Source: Sipunculus nudus
Lineage: Eukaryota > Annelida > Sipuncula > Golfingiida > Sipunculidae
DNA: 64,000 nt
Assembly: GCA_026874595.1 (NCBI GenBank)
Contig: CM049308.1
Location: forward strand, 79,532,124 to 79,596,123
Direction of reading: 5' to 3'
The notes under the pieces were generated by a model, which ran no database searches, was not told the DNA's origin, and was given only the letters and a program-made list of their open reading frames with translations. This document shows, in pieces, positions 47,161 to 59,653 of this stretch (positions are counted from its first letter, which is position 1; the number at the start of each line of letters is the position of its first letter). A program made the position numbers and the translations under genes.

Positions 47161-49084
47161 CATGTGCACTGTTATTATATATTAAGCATATTATTTTGCA
47201 TGCACAATAATCTAGTAATTGGTATTTTGAAAATAAGGAAATCCTCTGTGTTGAAAGGACCTACAGAAAACCTTGACATCCCCAATATTCCACACTAGCA
47301 TGTTTCATTTGGTAGTCATTTAATATAATTAGAATTTAAGTCCTGAGACTTTGACACAAGCATATTTTGTATTTTACTTAAAGTTCAATGCAATATGTCG
47401 GCTTGGATAAATAAAAAACAGGGACTTATTATATACTCTTTGTGTATTTCCATTCCATCCTTTTCAGTATTGATGCAGCAAACTATAATGACTTTGAATA
47501 TTTAATCATAAATAACAGTGCTTTAATTCAGACTGATACTTTCATCATATTTTATTTAATCTTTGTGACATACAGATATAACATTTAATTTAATCTCCAA
47601 TTTGTTCAGCACTGTATTGTAAGTTTTTCATAGTTTGTTCATGCAGACTGCATTTTAGTTGGGTTTTTCTTCTTTTAACTCTGAGGTGATATGGCAAAGA
47701 AATATTAGATAAATACACTACCTAGTTTAGGAGACTGGCAGGCTCTGCAAATTCCATATTCAAACACTGGTGTGTATTCAAATAATATCTTAAATTTGAA
47801 GCAAAATTAAAAAATATGAAAGATAAGCTTACTCTGCATTACTAATGACATGTCAGTCATTAATGACAAATAAAACATTTTAAGGTTTAACCATTATTAA
47901 TGATCAACATATGAATAATTGGCAGCAGTACTTAAAATGACCATAAAATCAATGAATCTGACTTTACTGTTAGTGGCAGGAAATTGACAGACTGGCGACT
48001 GATTGCGGAGACATGTACAGATTTGTTGTGGTCAGAGCTGGCATGAAAGTGTGCCATGTTTTCACAGTCTGAGATATTGGTGTGCTTGGTGGGCCTGCTA
48101 AATGCTATCGAACTTTTGACCCTGAATACTATTTGGATAGCTTTAATTGAAAATAGCCTGATCCCTACACCAGGATTTCAATGATTCACAGTGGTCTGGT
48201 ATATAACAAATGATCTCTGTGTAGACCTACACTATATTAATCTTATGTGTTCTTGTTACAGCTGATGTTACTGACAGATTGATTCATGTTATCCCAAATG
48301 ATCACCACATATTGGTTCTGACAACTTGAGAGATCTAACAAATATTGCTTCTATTTTTAATAAATAATACCTTGCCCTTGGTTGTTCTCTATAACATGAT
48401 GGTAGTAGTACATTACTGTTTGACAGCTCAAATAAGTTTACATGTAAAAAAATCACTGTCCATCTAAGCAGATTAAAAAGAACCATTAATAATCAAATAT
48501 AACAGATGCATTCTTTTACATTGTTCTGTTTGGTGGTTACAAAGGTGTATTTTGATCATTATTGACATTTTTCATGAAGTGTTTAATCATTTTGGAATAT
48601 CCAGTGATAGCTGCTCAAAGAGTATAATATTGTCACAATGCTGCCATTCAGTCTGTGGACATAAACTAACAGACTTCTCTTAACAGCCCTACAGTGAGTG
48701 TATGTAGTGCATGGTACATTACATCAAAATAACACATATCCTGTTAGATTTTCAACCCACATGGTTCCATTGTCAGGTTTGCTGATATTGCAATATCAGG
48801 TGACTGATTGGGAGAGTTTCATTGGCTCTGGTACTAATACTCAAATAATATGGTCTTGAGTGAATGCCTGGTTGTGTGGTGTTGAATAGGTGTGATGTAA
48901 TATACATTAAGTGATTTGTAATTTTATTGTACATCAAAAGTCCAGAGACATGCAGTACAGGAATTTTCTATAATGTGAATTGCAAGATATGCTGATATGA
49001 ATATATTGTACCCCATCTTAGCATAAGAATAATAAAAATATTAATTCAAATAATTGTTCAATCACATTGAACATATTCATTTTG
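47161..49084. other. No gene seen
   Basis: AT-rich unique sequence. Confidence 0.45.
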
Positions 49085-49090
49085 TACATG

Positions 49091-49465
49091 CATGGGTAAA
49101 TGTACCTTAACATATTGAACAAAAATTCATACTTGTGTTTTGTTTCGAATTCAATATTATATCTGGATTTGCCTAATGAAAGAAAATTGAGATTATAGTT
49201 AAATACACTTTAAGAAGTTCCAGTTTACTGTGACTAAAAAGTGAAAATATAAGCAAAATATTCAAGGTCAAACACATGGGTAAACATACCCTGACATATT
49301 GAAAATAAAATTATACTAGTGTTTTGTTTCAAATTCATTAATATATCTGGAATTGCTTAATGAAAAAAATTGAGATTATAGCGAAATACACTTGAAGAAA
49401 TTCCAGTTTACCATGACTGAAAAGTGAATTTAAAATAAAATTTATTCAAGGTCAAACACAATGAT
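49091..49465. repeat. Tandem duplication, 184-bp unit, two copies
   Basis: CATGGGTAAA at 49091 and 49275 starts two copies that share ACATATTGAA, TTGTGTTTTGTTTC-like wording, AAATTGAGATTATAG, CCAGTTTAC and ATTCAAGGTCAAACACA. Confidence 0.9.
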
Positions 49466-49589
49466 TCAGATTGTCTGTTCTTTTTTGTCTCCATTTAATT
49501 GATTAAGGCATGAATTAAGAAGTTAATAAGTGTAATAATGAGTGAAGATTTGTATTGTGTGTGTCATTAATTTTGAACTACAACTGAAT

Positions 49590-49636
49590 CATTAACGCTG
49601 GCAGAGTTGGTTCATTAACGCTGGCAGAGTTGGTTC
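49590..49636. repeat. 23-bp direct duplication
   Basis: ATTAACGCTGGCAGAGTTGG occurs at 49591 and again at 49614, immediately adjacent. Confidence 0.9.
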
Positions 49637-50858
49637 ACTCCATGGCACATATCACTTGTTGCCCAGGAGTGAGTCTGTAGGGTTCAGCTTTGTTAAACTG
49701 ATACATTGGTGAGTCCACGAAACTCACATTGCATGGTTGGAAGATGCTAGCCTTAGATAGTAAGTGGGGAAATAGTGTTGAACCAACATAGCTGCAAAAA
49801 CTGAACATTAAGCACTTGTTTATTGCTTTGTTAGAAGCAATCATGAATTTTATCTGTTTCTGATATTAAAACTGTTGTCAAGGTAACCTTATAGATTATG
49901 TTATCATTTTGAAGTACAATTTTATAATTGGTCAAGATCAAAGGTAGGTTTATAAGAGACAGTTAAAAAAGGAAGGGGGGGGGGGGGTTAACAGGTGGGG
50001 AGTGGTCAGTAACTATGAAGTACTTATATTGATGTAAGGGTTTGGTGTTTTCTTTGATGTATGTGGGGTAGTTAGTCTACCTCATAAGGCACATTTTCAG
50101 GCCAGATGGTTTTGCTAAATGGCTGTTACCTGTACAAGTCAGAAGTACCTTGAATACCTGAAGTCCCATAACCACTCACCTTCAGGTATCTGCCTCCAGG
50201 CGTGACCATTTTGAAGTCAAACAGTGTTGCTGTTTCTGGTTTGGTTTTACTGAAGGAAGATTTAAGGTCATGGAATTATTTTTAGTTGTTCATAGTAAAA
50301 GTCAAGGTCACTTTTTGACCCAGCTTGAGACATGTCTTGACCAAGCCAAAGCAAAGCAAATCTTAATCAGGTCATGTCATGATTTGATATAAATATCACA
50401 CATCAAGGTCAAGTATCAAGGTCATACAATGATTATCAGTTTCTGGTTCCCAAATTTAGGATATGACATTCAACTGGCTTTAGTTTTATTGAAGCACAAT
50501 AGAATCATAGTTGATACAGAAGGTTTCTGTTAAACTTTCAATTAACAGTGGAAGAAATCTAGATTAATTACCCATAGATTTGAATGTTCTGTTAATCACT
50601 TACTGGTATGTATTTTTGCAAGGTGTGGCAAGGAAAAATAACCCCTACGCTGTATGTCTTTTGTTATAAATAGTGACATGGTCTGTTATAAATATAACTG
50701 TCATATATAGGATACCAAATATTAACATTTATGTACACTAGTTAGTTTGTTTAGGTTAAAAACAAGTTATGGATATTATTTGTATAAATTACTTTGGGCA
50801 AAGGGTTAAGGGAGAAGGGACCTGCATTTGCCTCTAATTAACAAAACCTGAAAACATT
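49637..50858. other. No gene seen
   Basis: A G-run of about 15 lies near 49974-49988. An inverted pair (AATACCTGAAG and CTTCAGGTAT) lies near 50153-50190. Otherwise AT-rich. Confidence 0.45.
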
Positions 50859-50860
50859 TA

Positions 50861-51639
50861 CAGTGGAGCGCCATTCATCTGAACACTGTTTATCCGTAAA
50901 CTGGTTATCCATAATTAAAACTGGAGAACCAGAATAAGACCCTTTATCCATAATTTTGAAAATCTGGAAATATAAAAGTTTCATTCAAGTTTCATGTCAG
51001 ATGGAGTTGGGGACTGGCAAGCACAAACGCCATGTCCTGTCACTTGAAGACAAGCTCAGCATTCTGGAGAGACTTGATCGAGGCACCAAGGCAGCTGAGC
51101 CACCGAACCCAATGTTCATCAGTTTCATGTGATATTTGTGTGATATTTTCGCACTATTGTTGTAAATAAACTGTGCATTTATCTGAAACTTTTTTTTATA
51201 TTTTGTCAATTTCTACATTGCTGCAATTAATAAATAAGTCCCACGAGCACATTTAGTTTAACTGTCTGCACAAAGGGGACCGAAAGCGGTTAATCTATCA
51301 TGGCGGATATCCACACGTTCAGTGAAAGATTAACTAATACATGTTCATCACTGACAAATAATCTAAAGATAATTATAATTTAGCTTGATTGAACGTTTGA
51401 TTTGTTCATTCCCGGTAAGTAAACAGGTATTAATCACATTTTATTCCACTCTGGTCCTGTTTTTTATAACTCTGAAAACTAACAGAAGTCTGTGACACTG
51501 TACAACTATTTAGTAGTAATACTGTGATAATGGCATTGATGAAACAATTTTATTTTACACATGACCGTTCATCCGAACGTTCGTTTATCCGAACAAAACC
51601 CGTGTCCCCCAAGATGTTGGGATGAACGGCGCTCCACTG
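50861..51639 (+). mobile_element. Tigger/pogo-type deletion derivative
   Basis: The terminal inverted repeats CAGTGGAGCGCCATTCATC and GATGAACGGCGCTCCACTG are exact over the first 12 bases and nearly so beyond. The flanks are TA at 50859-50860 and 51640-51641, the Tc1/mariner target. Subterminal repeats of TTTATCCG/TCCGAAC type follow. Most of the transposase is gone. Confidence 0.9.
51001..51132 (+). pseudogene. Residual transposase N-terminus in the Tigger derivative
   Basis: 43 codons from ATG. Residues 7-33 (KHKRHVLSLEDKLSILERLD and following) match the first helices of the CENP-B/Tigger helix-turn-helix DNA-binding domain. The frame then leaves the family at AAE and ends in TGA. It lacks the rest of the DNA-binding domain and the DDE catalytic domain. 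Confidence 0.75.
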
Positions 51640-51641
51640 TA

Positions 51642-52414
51642 ATTCCATTACATACTTTCTCATACAATATTGGTAGCACTTGGCCAAATTCCTCATATTA
51701 CATCTGTAACACTCATTGGTTACAGTATGTACAAGTATTATCATCCTCCATTGATAATAAAAGTGTAACATTCCTCACAGGATGTTAATACTCCATTAAA
51801 ACCTTCCTCAGGCATTCACACCTCATCTTCCCACATTGTTAAGTTAGTCTGGCAGATTTTCCTCATTTTAAGGAAATACTTCACTTGGCAGGCCAAGAAC
51901 AAGAGTTCCATTACAACACTGGAGTACTATACATACAGGTAACACATTACCTGACAGCATATCTAGTATACCCAGGGATGGTATTAATATCGGGCACCTG
52001 CACCAGTGCTTACAGGTGTGGATTTGTTAGTACTATTACCACTAGGAGCTCATAAAACTTGGCTACAATCTGGGTATGTGAGGTATCTAGTTTATCAGGA
52101 CCAGCTGGTGGGATATTTTGTAGAGTAACCTGTTCTACAGTAGCTATATGAAAGTAGACTTCGTTTCCAGTACAACTTTGAGGTTATGTGAGCATTATTT
52201 CAACAGGAAAAAGTTTTAAAATAATTATTTATATTTTTTACTTAGAATACTCATATATATCCCTGCTAAGTGGATACTTGCTTAAAGGGGCCCAATCACC
52301 TATAAAGCATGTTGAATTGACACAAAAAAATGACTTCTTCCATTCCAAAAAAAATTTGTACCTGCCAACATATTGCCCTGAAAAGTTTTCTTAATCCTGT
52401 AAACTAGTGTTAAA
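51642..52414. other. No gene seen
   Basis: AT-rich unique sequence. Confidence 0.45.
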
Positions 52415-52860
52415 AACAGTGGACTGGGCGGGATCACATGTCAACATAAACACAGCAAGTGCATCTTCCAGGCCACAATATGTCAATTAAGAGATTCCCT
52501 GACTGACTTGGCCCAATAAATGTAAGTCATGTTCCTGCTGGCTGAAACTTGTTGCGGGTCATAATCAACACCCCCCCCCCCCTCCCGGTTGTGCTGGTGC
52601 AGTTGTTATGGTAAACAGACGCACATGGACTGTGTTCACCAACATGCTGAACAGTAACAAGCTGTTAAACAGCCTTATACAAGGTACTGAGACTGTGTGC
52701 TGGGATCGTTTTGCTGGGAAACTTTTGTATAAAGCAAACTGAGCTGATGGTGTGAAATAATTGGCATAATATTGCTCCTGATTATGTTCCTATAATTTCT
52801 GACCCCATAACAGCATGTTTCTTGTGATTGACGGTACAGTTGTGGGAAACACCCTAGCAT
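52415..52860 (-). repeat. Dispersed repeat, copy 2 (inverted partner of 2.0-2.5 kb)
   Basis: The reverse complement matches 2045-2500 nearly end to end. This copy has a C14-C15 run near 52570 where copy 1 has ordinary sequence. The boundaries are similar in both copies (GGTGTTTCCCACAACT on one side, CCCAGTCCACTGTT on the other), which suggests a defined unit. Confidence 0.75.
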
Positions 52861-55800
52861 TTACTGTAGAGATGGAATTTTGACTTTGATTTGTAAATGT
52901 ACATGAATTCTTCAGTGTTAATTCCTCATTGGTAGTGTAATGTTCAGATAACCAGATCTTTACAATGATATTGTTGCAATAGGATGGATGTCCATTGCAT
53001 TGCAGTTTTCTGTATGACTGGCATCAAGAGTAATCCATGCTGAATCATATATTCAGAGCTACCTCCGTATGCACAGATTTAAATTAAAAAACTGAAGAAA
53101 AAACATAAAATATCCTCCTAGACACATTTGGTCAAACATTTTTTTTTTTGCATTGTATAAAGTACAGAGGCTATATCATGCTGTCTGGTGATGTCAGCAT
53201 TATGTACAGTAAAGCTATATCAGTAAGCATGGCCGCTCCTCAGGAAACAAAGGCTGTACTCCAGATCACAGAGACTGTATTGTCAGGGAATGGTTAAGAC
53301 ATTATGGGTGAGCATCTGCCTGGCAGGATCCAGTAATTATTCAATGAACCATCATGTCCAGTGGGGAACAGTATGCAACAAAGCAAAGTGACACCTCGAT
53401 TATCACTTGACATTTCTCTGTAAACTGCCCTGACCCACGACATCCAGTCATTCAGCTGAAGTAGAAAATACAACACATGTCACAAACACCAACCATTCAA
53501 GTAGGAATGGTTAGTACTATGATTATGTCAGCTATATTTCTGTCCTCATGAAGCAAGCTGCAATATCTCCCTCCAATTATAGCCTAGAATGGTCACTAAT
53601 AAGAGCCCATGCTGGCAATCAGATGCCTTGACAGGATCCATTTATGGACCCTGATGGGAATAAATGCCCCATTTCTGAGCCTCTTTTGGAGCAGTAATGC
53701 TATTTCAGTTGCCCAGGGTACTGTTTGCTTCAGGACAGCTTGTATGTGGGTTAGGACATACCTGTGTACCTGGATGTTTGGGTGATGCTATCAGCATTAA
53801 GATATACCTACACCTAGAGAAGATTTGGTGTTTGATCAGGATACCAGGTGTGAGAGAGCTAGACAGGTATAAACATTCAGGTGTTCCAGGTATCATTACA
53901 CCTATGATCAGCATTATGGTACTGGGCAGGTAAGGCTTCCTTGATATGAACAGGTAATTTAATGACAATACAATGGCTGTTATTATTTTCCTCAGCTATT
54001 TATATAAATTAATAGATTAATTAGTAAGATAAGAAGGCTGAAGGAGGATGTGATTTTCAGCACAATTATATTAAGATACCACAGAATTAAATCCCCAAAA
54101 ATTCTGTTTTACTGTACAGTGTGAAGAATTATCCAAAAAATTGTAAAAAAAAATACCTGAAGTTTCCAGTTGAGTTTGGCTTTCTGAATATCAGCATATA
54201 TAAGTAAAAAAAATAAAAAAAACATGTATCTTGATGGATCAAGGAAATGTTTTGTCAGTAGACTCAGTATATGGAAGGGAGGTTATATGCAGGAGTGTCT
54301 TATAAAGGCATTAATGGATTCCAGGAAAATTTGGTCAGTGGTTCCAAGAAATGTTTTGGTGTAGGTCGTGATTTATTTTTGAGATCTAGGTATCTTCATT
54401 GTAACATGTGGTTGGTACCCCCTGTAAAACAGCTTGCTCCATCTTCTAGCTAGGAATGTTGGCCAGGCTGGACCAGCATGTGCTTGAGCTAATGAGCATT
54501 TATCTCCTTTCTTTTATACCTCTCCCTTCCTGCCTGTTCCGTTCCTGCCAAGCATGTTTTATTGTTGTTCATACTTTTCTGATTATTCACAGAATATCAC
54601 AGTATATTATAGATGTGTTACAGTGAGACCTTGTGAAAATTGATAAATTTTTTGGAAGAGGTTTCTGATATGAGATGCAAAACACCGCTCACATCAGCTT
54701 TGGAGTGCACTATTATATCAGCTGACCCAGTTAGCTTTTCACACTTACTCATTGTGTGACATCATGCTGACCTGAATAATTAATATTTTGGCAAAGATGG
54801 TGTGGTTACATCATGAACAAAACCTATCACCTTGAGTAAGCAATGTGTCTTTCATACTGGCTTGCCTGCATAGATATAGTGGCCATGAGGCATGCCCTGG
54901 CCTTCATATAGACTCTCAGAACTCTCCATATTAAGTATTTATGAATCAAGGTACAGCTCTTATTGGGTTCACAAAAAAAATCTTGTTTTTCTATCCATTA
55001 GCCTGTGTAGACCTTGACCTTGTGTGCACAGTAAGTCATGGTAATATGGTCAGATGTTGCCTAGGTTTGATCTAGTATTATTCCAATTGGAAAATATTCA
55101 TTTAATGGATGTTAGGGATTAGGGTCATTAATTCAAAATATGACCTTTGACCAATGACCCATGACCTTTGCTTATTTTAATATAGATGTGATTGTTATCT
55201 TAATGCTGCTGCTGTTAGATAAGATTCCTCTTAATCTTCTTTATGATAGTATTACCCATCCACTTTGATATATTGCCGAGTACAGGTAGCTTAGCTTCCA
55301 GCCAAGTATTAAAGGAGTATCATATTCTGTCTTTACAGGTTATATATTTATTAAGAACATTTTTATAAGGAACGCCCCTGTCCAGTTTTATTGGGGAAAT
55401 CTAGTTTATTGGAGGGACTATAAATTCTTATGAGTTAACCTGTAATGATTATGCTTTGACCCATGTTTAATGAAAATAGCTAATCCTCCCCTTCAAGTTG
55501 AACAACCAAGGCAAGAAAGAAAAATGTAATTTTTATGATACAAGCTGGATGTTTGAAGATCCATTCAAATTGTGCTGTTAGTGTAGTTTGAAGAAAAATA
55601 GAGTAGCTTGAAATGATAATGGACTGCCCCAGGTCATGCAGGTCAACATTTTCCGTGACACCTATTGTGGATTCATGTAACACTATTGACCCTGACTTCC
55701 CAACACGGTGACCTTTTTGTCTTCCTCAGTGGCCTATGTATTTTTATGGTCACCTTATCTCAATACATCAGTTTCTGCTCCGCACACTTAGTTTATAGCT

Positions 55801-55900
55801 GGATCTTTTTGTTATTTGTTGGGGAACAGTGTGACTCAGTGCACACATCTTGTTTTCAGATCTTTCTATTATAATAAAAAAAAACAGTAAAAAAGAACTG
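52861..55900. other. Long unique stretch, no gene seen
   Basis: About 3 kb with no supported exon. A patch of AGGTAT, CAGGTA and ACCTAC words lies at 53750-53935 but shows no regular period. Confidence 0.45.
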
Positions 55901-55902
55901 TT

Positions 55903-56241
55903 AGGCCAAAAAAAATTAAAGGTATGGTTCTCAGGCACCACCCGCATCAATTTTAAACCCCCGCATCAAAACTTTTTATTTTGATTTTCAATATAAATTT
56001 TCCAATTATGAGCTGCTGCCGCTCCGAAATTTCTTTCAAGAAGATAAAACCATACAATTTCCTTTGTTTTGTAGTGCTTTTACTTATTTAGCAAAATAAA
56101 ACTGTTATTTTCTTGCTTTACCCTTATCATTTGACATTTTTATCGAAACATACCAAAAAATTTATAATTAAAAAGCCCCCGCCTGCATTGATTTCTGAAA
56201 AAAAGTGCCTGAGAACCATACCTTTTTTTTATTTTGGCCTT
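55903..56241. mobile_element. MITE with terminal inverted repeats of about 37 bp
   Basis: Left AGGCCAAAA, A-rich, then GGTATGGTTCTCAGGCAC. The right end is the same inverted: GTGCCTGAGAACCATACC, T-rich, then TTTTGGCCT. The 18-bp inner part is a perfect match. The flanks are TT and TAA, which could be a mutated TTAA target, but this is uncertain. There is no coding frame in the 339 bp. Confidence 0.85.
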
Positions 56242-57557
56242 AAGATCCTGATTTTTTCCCACTTTAAAAATTCCTAAGATATTCTAAGTTTATTTTTAAA
56301 TTAATTTTATATTATTGTAAAATCCTGAGAATTCTGTGGCAAATAAGGGTTGCTCTAATTCAGTGGGAGGTCAGGGTTTCAGAATTGTCAGGGGGGACAT
56401 TTATTGACACTGACATTATTTTTTGAAGGACTGAACAGTGTAGGTTCCTGTGCAGTCTTAATGACTATGTTTGTATTTAACAATAATGGAGCACTTAAAT
56501 TTATGGTTTCAAGCTATCTTCACCTTTCCTGTATTTATCTAGATATTCATTTATTTTCAGTGTACTCTGTATTTCTCTGGACATGGATATAATATATTCT
56601 TTTTTTTCTGTATATATTTTATATCCTTTTCTTATTCATCACTGTCAGACACAGGTACAGAGGCATTTTCAACTCATGGGTAGACTTTTCATAGTTTATC
56701 TGGTTTAATCATATCAAAATTCCAGTAAAATGTGTCTGATTGGAGCTGACAAAATTAACTTTCAGTATTCATTATTGTTTTTGTTTTCTTGATACATGTT
56801 ACCCAGAAACAGTCATGCATAAACATATAAGTATACATCAGCATGGTAACTGGCACTGAGTAATTTTATGTTTTGTTCTAGTTAATGCTACAACAGGATA
56901 TGTGCCTTGTACTGTCTGTGTCAGATAAAAGATTCCTAGTTGATATGACTCACAGATTAAGTGGTATTTCCTATTTCTGTGGAATGTTTTTCTTTTTTTT
57001 CATGATATAAACAACAATTAGTGAAAACAAAACAAGAGGTCACTGACAGATACCAAGTAATCAGGAGTTAAATGCCATTTTATAGTATATGCTTATAATG
57101 TGATACATGAGTACAGGGAGACCTCACTGTATCTTTCGGCACTTCCGTATGACTGATGCCCCTCTGTTACAGACATAGTCAGTACAAAGATAAGTTGATT
57201 TATAGATTGTAACTTCTCTAGTATGGACACCTCTCTATAACAGGCCTCAACTAAGGTCCATCCCAGTACCTATGATAACTTTACATAGTGTAGAGTACCC
57301 ACACTGTGTCCCAGAAAGTAAAGACTACTACATATTTGCATAATGTAACATGTAATCATATGGGTCCTCTTTGTATGCAGTAAGTAACTGATGAATTTGG
57401 GTTGCATCACATATGGCAAATCAAAATCAGTGTTGTTAATGAAGTTTTCTGGAGAATGAAATCAGATGCGGTTAGATGCACATTTACGTGTAATTGTAAA
57501 AAGTCTTGGCGTCAGTGGTATCCCTTGTACCAAGACATGAGACCATCAGATGATATA
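56242..57557. other. No gene seen
   Basis: 57115-57260 has wording (GAGACCTCACTGTA, GGACACCTCTCTATAACAG) typical of another old pogo-like MITE, without definable ends. Confidence 0.4.
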
Positions 57558-57726
57558 CAATTCCACAATTACGACCACCTTGGGGAATGACCAAAGTGGT
57601 TGTAATATTGGGTGGTTGTACATGCGAAATTCTAAGTTACCTGGATCATATATTCGGGGCTTAGAAAGTGGTCATAATTATGGGGTGGTCGCAGTTGTTG
57701 GGTGGTCACAAGGCGGGGTTCCACTG
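57558..57726. mobile_element. Diverged pogo-like MITE related to the one at 34.6 kb
   Basis: Left ATTCCACAATTACGACCACC and right GGTGGTCACAAGGCGGGGTT with CCACTG. The interior has several TGGGGTGGTCG-type words. Only the left side keeps a TA flank. Confidence 0.55.
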
Positions 57727-57834
57727 TGTGTAAAGTCTAACATCCTGCTGAGGTCTCCATTGCAATTTTATGAGATCTTACATTTTCTGAGAGACAAGAT
57801 AGAGAGCTCTGTAAACTGCTTGCAAAAACCTTTA

Positions 57835-58440
57835 ACATGCATATCCTCATTGGCGGAAGTAATAATCCACTTTCTCCAAGAATTGCACTTGAACTGGTAA
57901 ATCACCTGATAAACTCTGGTGAAACATACCCTCCTTGGTGAAAATAATAACCCACAATCTCCAAGAATTTCTGCAGGATTGTTAGTTAACCAGTAAATCA
58001 CCTGATAAACTCGGGTGGAAACATACCCTCCTTGATGGAAATAATTAACCACAATCTCCAAGAATTGCTGCAGGATTGTTAGTTAACCAGTAAACCACAT
58101 GAAAACTCTGGTGGAAACATACCCTCCTTGGTGAAAATATAACCCACAATCTCCAAGAATTTCTGCAGGATTGTTAGTTAACCAGTAAACCACCTGATAA
58201 ACTCTGATGGAAACATACCCTCCTTGGTGGATAATTACCCACTAACTCTTAGAATTACTGTAGGGTTGTTAGTGAACCAGTTCACTACCTGATAAACTCT
58301 GATGGAAACATACCCTCCTTGGTGGAAATAATTACCCACTAACTCCTAGAATTACTGCAGGGTTGTTAGTGAACCAGTTCACTACCTGATAAACTCTGAT
58401 GGAAACCTATCCTCCCAGCAATGCTGGAGGTAATAACCCA
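57835..58440. repeat. Tandem array, 96-bp unit, about six copies
   Basis: ACATACCCTCCTTGGTG recurs at about 57924, 58021, 58117, 58213 and 58308, with a diverged one at 58405. Each is followed by ACCCACAATCTCCAAGAAT, GCAGGATTGTTAGT and CCTGATAAACTC wording. Spacings are 95-97 bp. Confidence 0.95.
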
Positions 58441-58453
58441 CAATCTCCAGGAA

Positions 58454-58760
58454 TTACTCTGCTATTGTCAGCAGGGAAAGAGTCATCCGCCAGCAGTGAG
58501 ATAAAGTAGTAACCTGGTTTTTCACTGTTACAGGCTGGTAGAGACTGTCATCAAATATGAATGTGTAGGGCCCTGGGGATGCCATATAATTGTCTTGAAC
58601 CATCATTTGGCAGACAGTCAGCTGCCCAGGGAGGCGCAGACACCAGCTTGATGACAGGTCCTTACCTTTGCCTTCTGAAACCCAGCTTCTCCAGTTCTCA
58701 GATAGGTCTGCAGAGCTGATTGTCACAGAGGTATCGTGGGTGGCTGGTGGAAGATCTGTT
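58454..58760 (-). CDS. Weak exon candidate, open on the minus strand
   Basis: The frame has coding-like wording, for example SSADLSENWRSWVSEGK and YMASPGPYTFIFDDSLYQ. It contains a strong donor-like GGCAAAG/GTAAGG and, 89 bases upstream, TTAACAG as a poor acceptor. If that donor is used, only the part above about 58680 would be exon. No family was recognised. Confidence 0.3.
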
Positions 58761-59169
58761 AATTTGGATTATCACCTACAGTTCAGCAGTCAGTTACAAA
58801 TGAAATTAAGGCAGAATATTGCAAAACATGTTGATTTTGTAATTGATTATCAAAAATGTATTGATTCAAGGCCATCAGTAATGATATCTGTACTCCTGCA
58901 TCCTTTGATATATTGGTCTATCAGTATTTCTGCAGCAGCCCCAGAAGATGCAGGTCCTGGTTCATAGTCTGGTGGTGGCAATCTTGATGGTTATTACTAC
59001 AAAAGATAACCAAGATTAGCTGTCAGGAGATTAGGGCTTGGTATCAGTCAGCCCATTTCGGTACAATACTTATTGCAATTTGCTTAAAGGGATACATGAT
59101 ACATATTGACGATACACTTAAGTTTTTTTGTGTATCATTTCATATTAAATGCTCTGTAGATATTTTTTT
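58761..59169. other. No gene seen
   Basis: AT-rich unique sequence. Confidence 0.45.
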
Positions 59170-59653
59170 ATGCCCCCCCCCCCCCCACTTTGCCACAAAG
59201 TGGCCGGGGCATATAGTTTTACCCATGTCCTTCCTTCCGTCCTTCCGAAATAAAACAGTTGTACGGACTTTTTTTCACAATGCCTGCAGATATTGGCCTG
59301 ATTTTTGGTGTGTGCGCAGATAATGACCAGTTACAGATCGAGTTTGCATTTTGTCCCAGTTGACCTACTTTTGACCGTTTTACAGCTCCTAAACTTAGAA
59401 AATTTCATGAAAAATAGAAATTATCATGACAAATACACATGTACGGACTTTTTTTCGCAATGCCTGCAGATATTGGCCTGATTTTGAGTGTGTTGCTTGA
59501 TAATGACCTGTAACAGATCGAGTTTGCATTTTGCCCTTGTTGACCTACTTTTGACCATATGACATCTCCTGAACTGAAAATTTTTTTTTAAATTTAACAA
59601 ATGTTTCTAATTTGCCCCAGGCAGGGGCATTCGTGTCGTTCCGACACATCTAG
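59170..59653 (+). mobile_element. Helitron-like element H3 with 180-bp tandem repeat
   Basis: The 5' end ATGCCCC (59170-59176) and GGGGCAT (59206-59212) enclose a second hairpin ACTTTG-CCA-CAAAGT. GGGGCAT returns at 59624-59630 next to the 3' end, followed by the perfect hairpin GTGTCG-TTC-CGACAC (59633-59647), AT, CTAG (59650-59653) and TTTT. Inside, GTACGGACTTTTTTTC recurs at 59261 and 59441 (180-bp unit, about two copies). A C15 run and CCTTCCGT microsatellite sit near the 5' end. Same design as H1 and H2, with unrelated sequence. Confidence 0.8.

Noticed and set aside
53697-53968. Overlapping open frames on both strands (78 and 87 codons)
   Set aside because: Neither shows domain or splice support; the patch is rich in short AGGTAT-type words.
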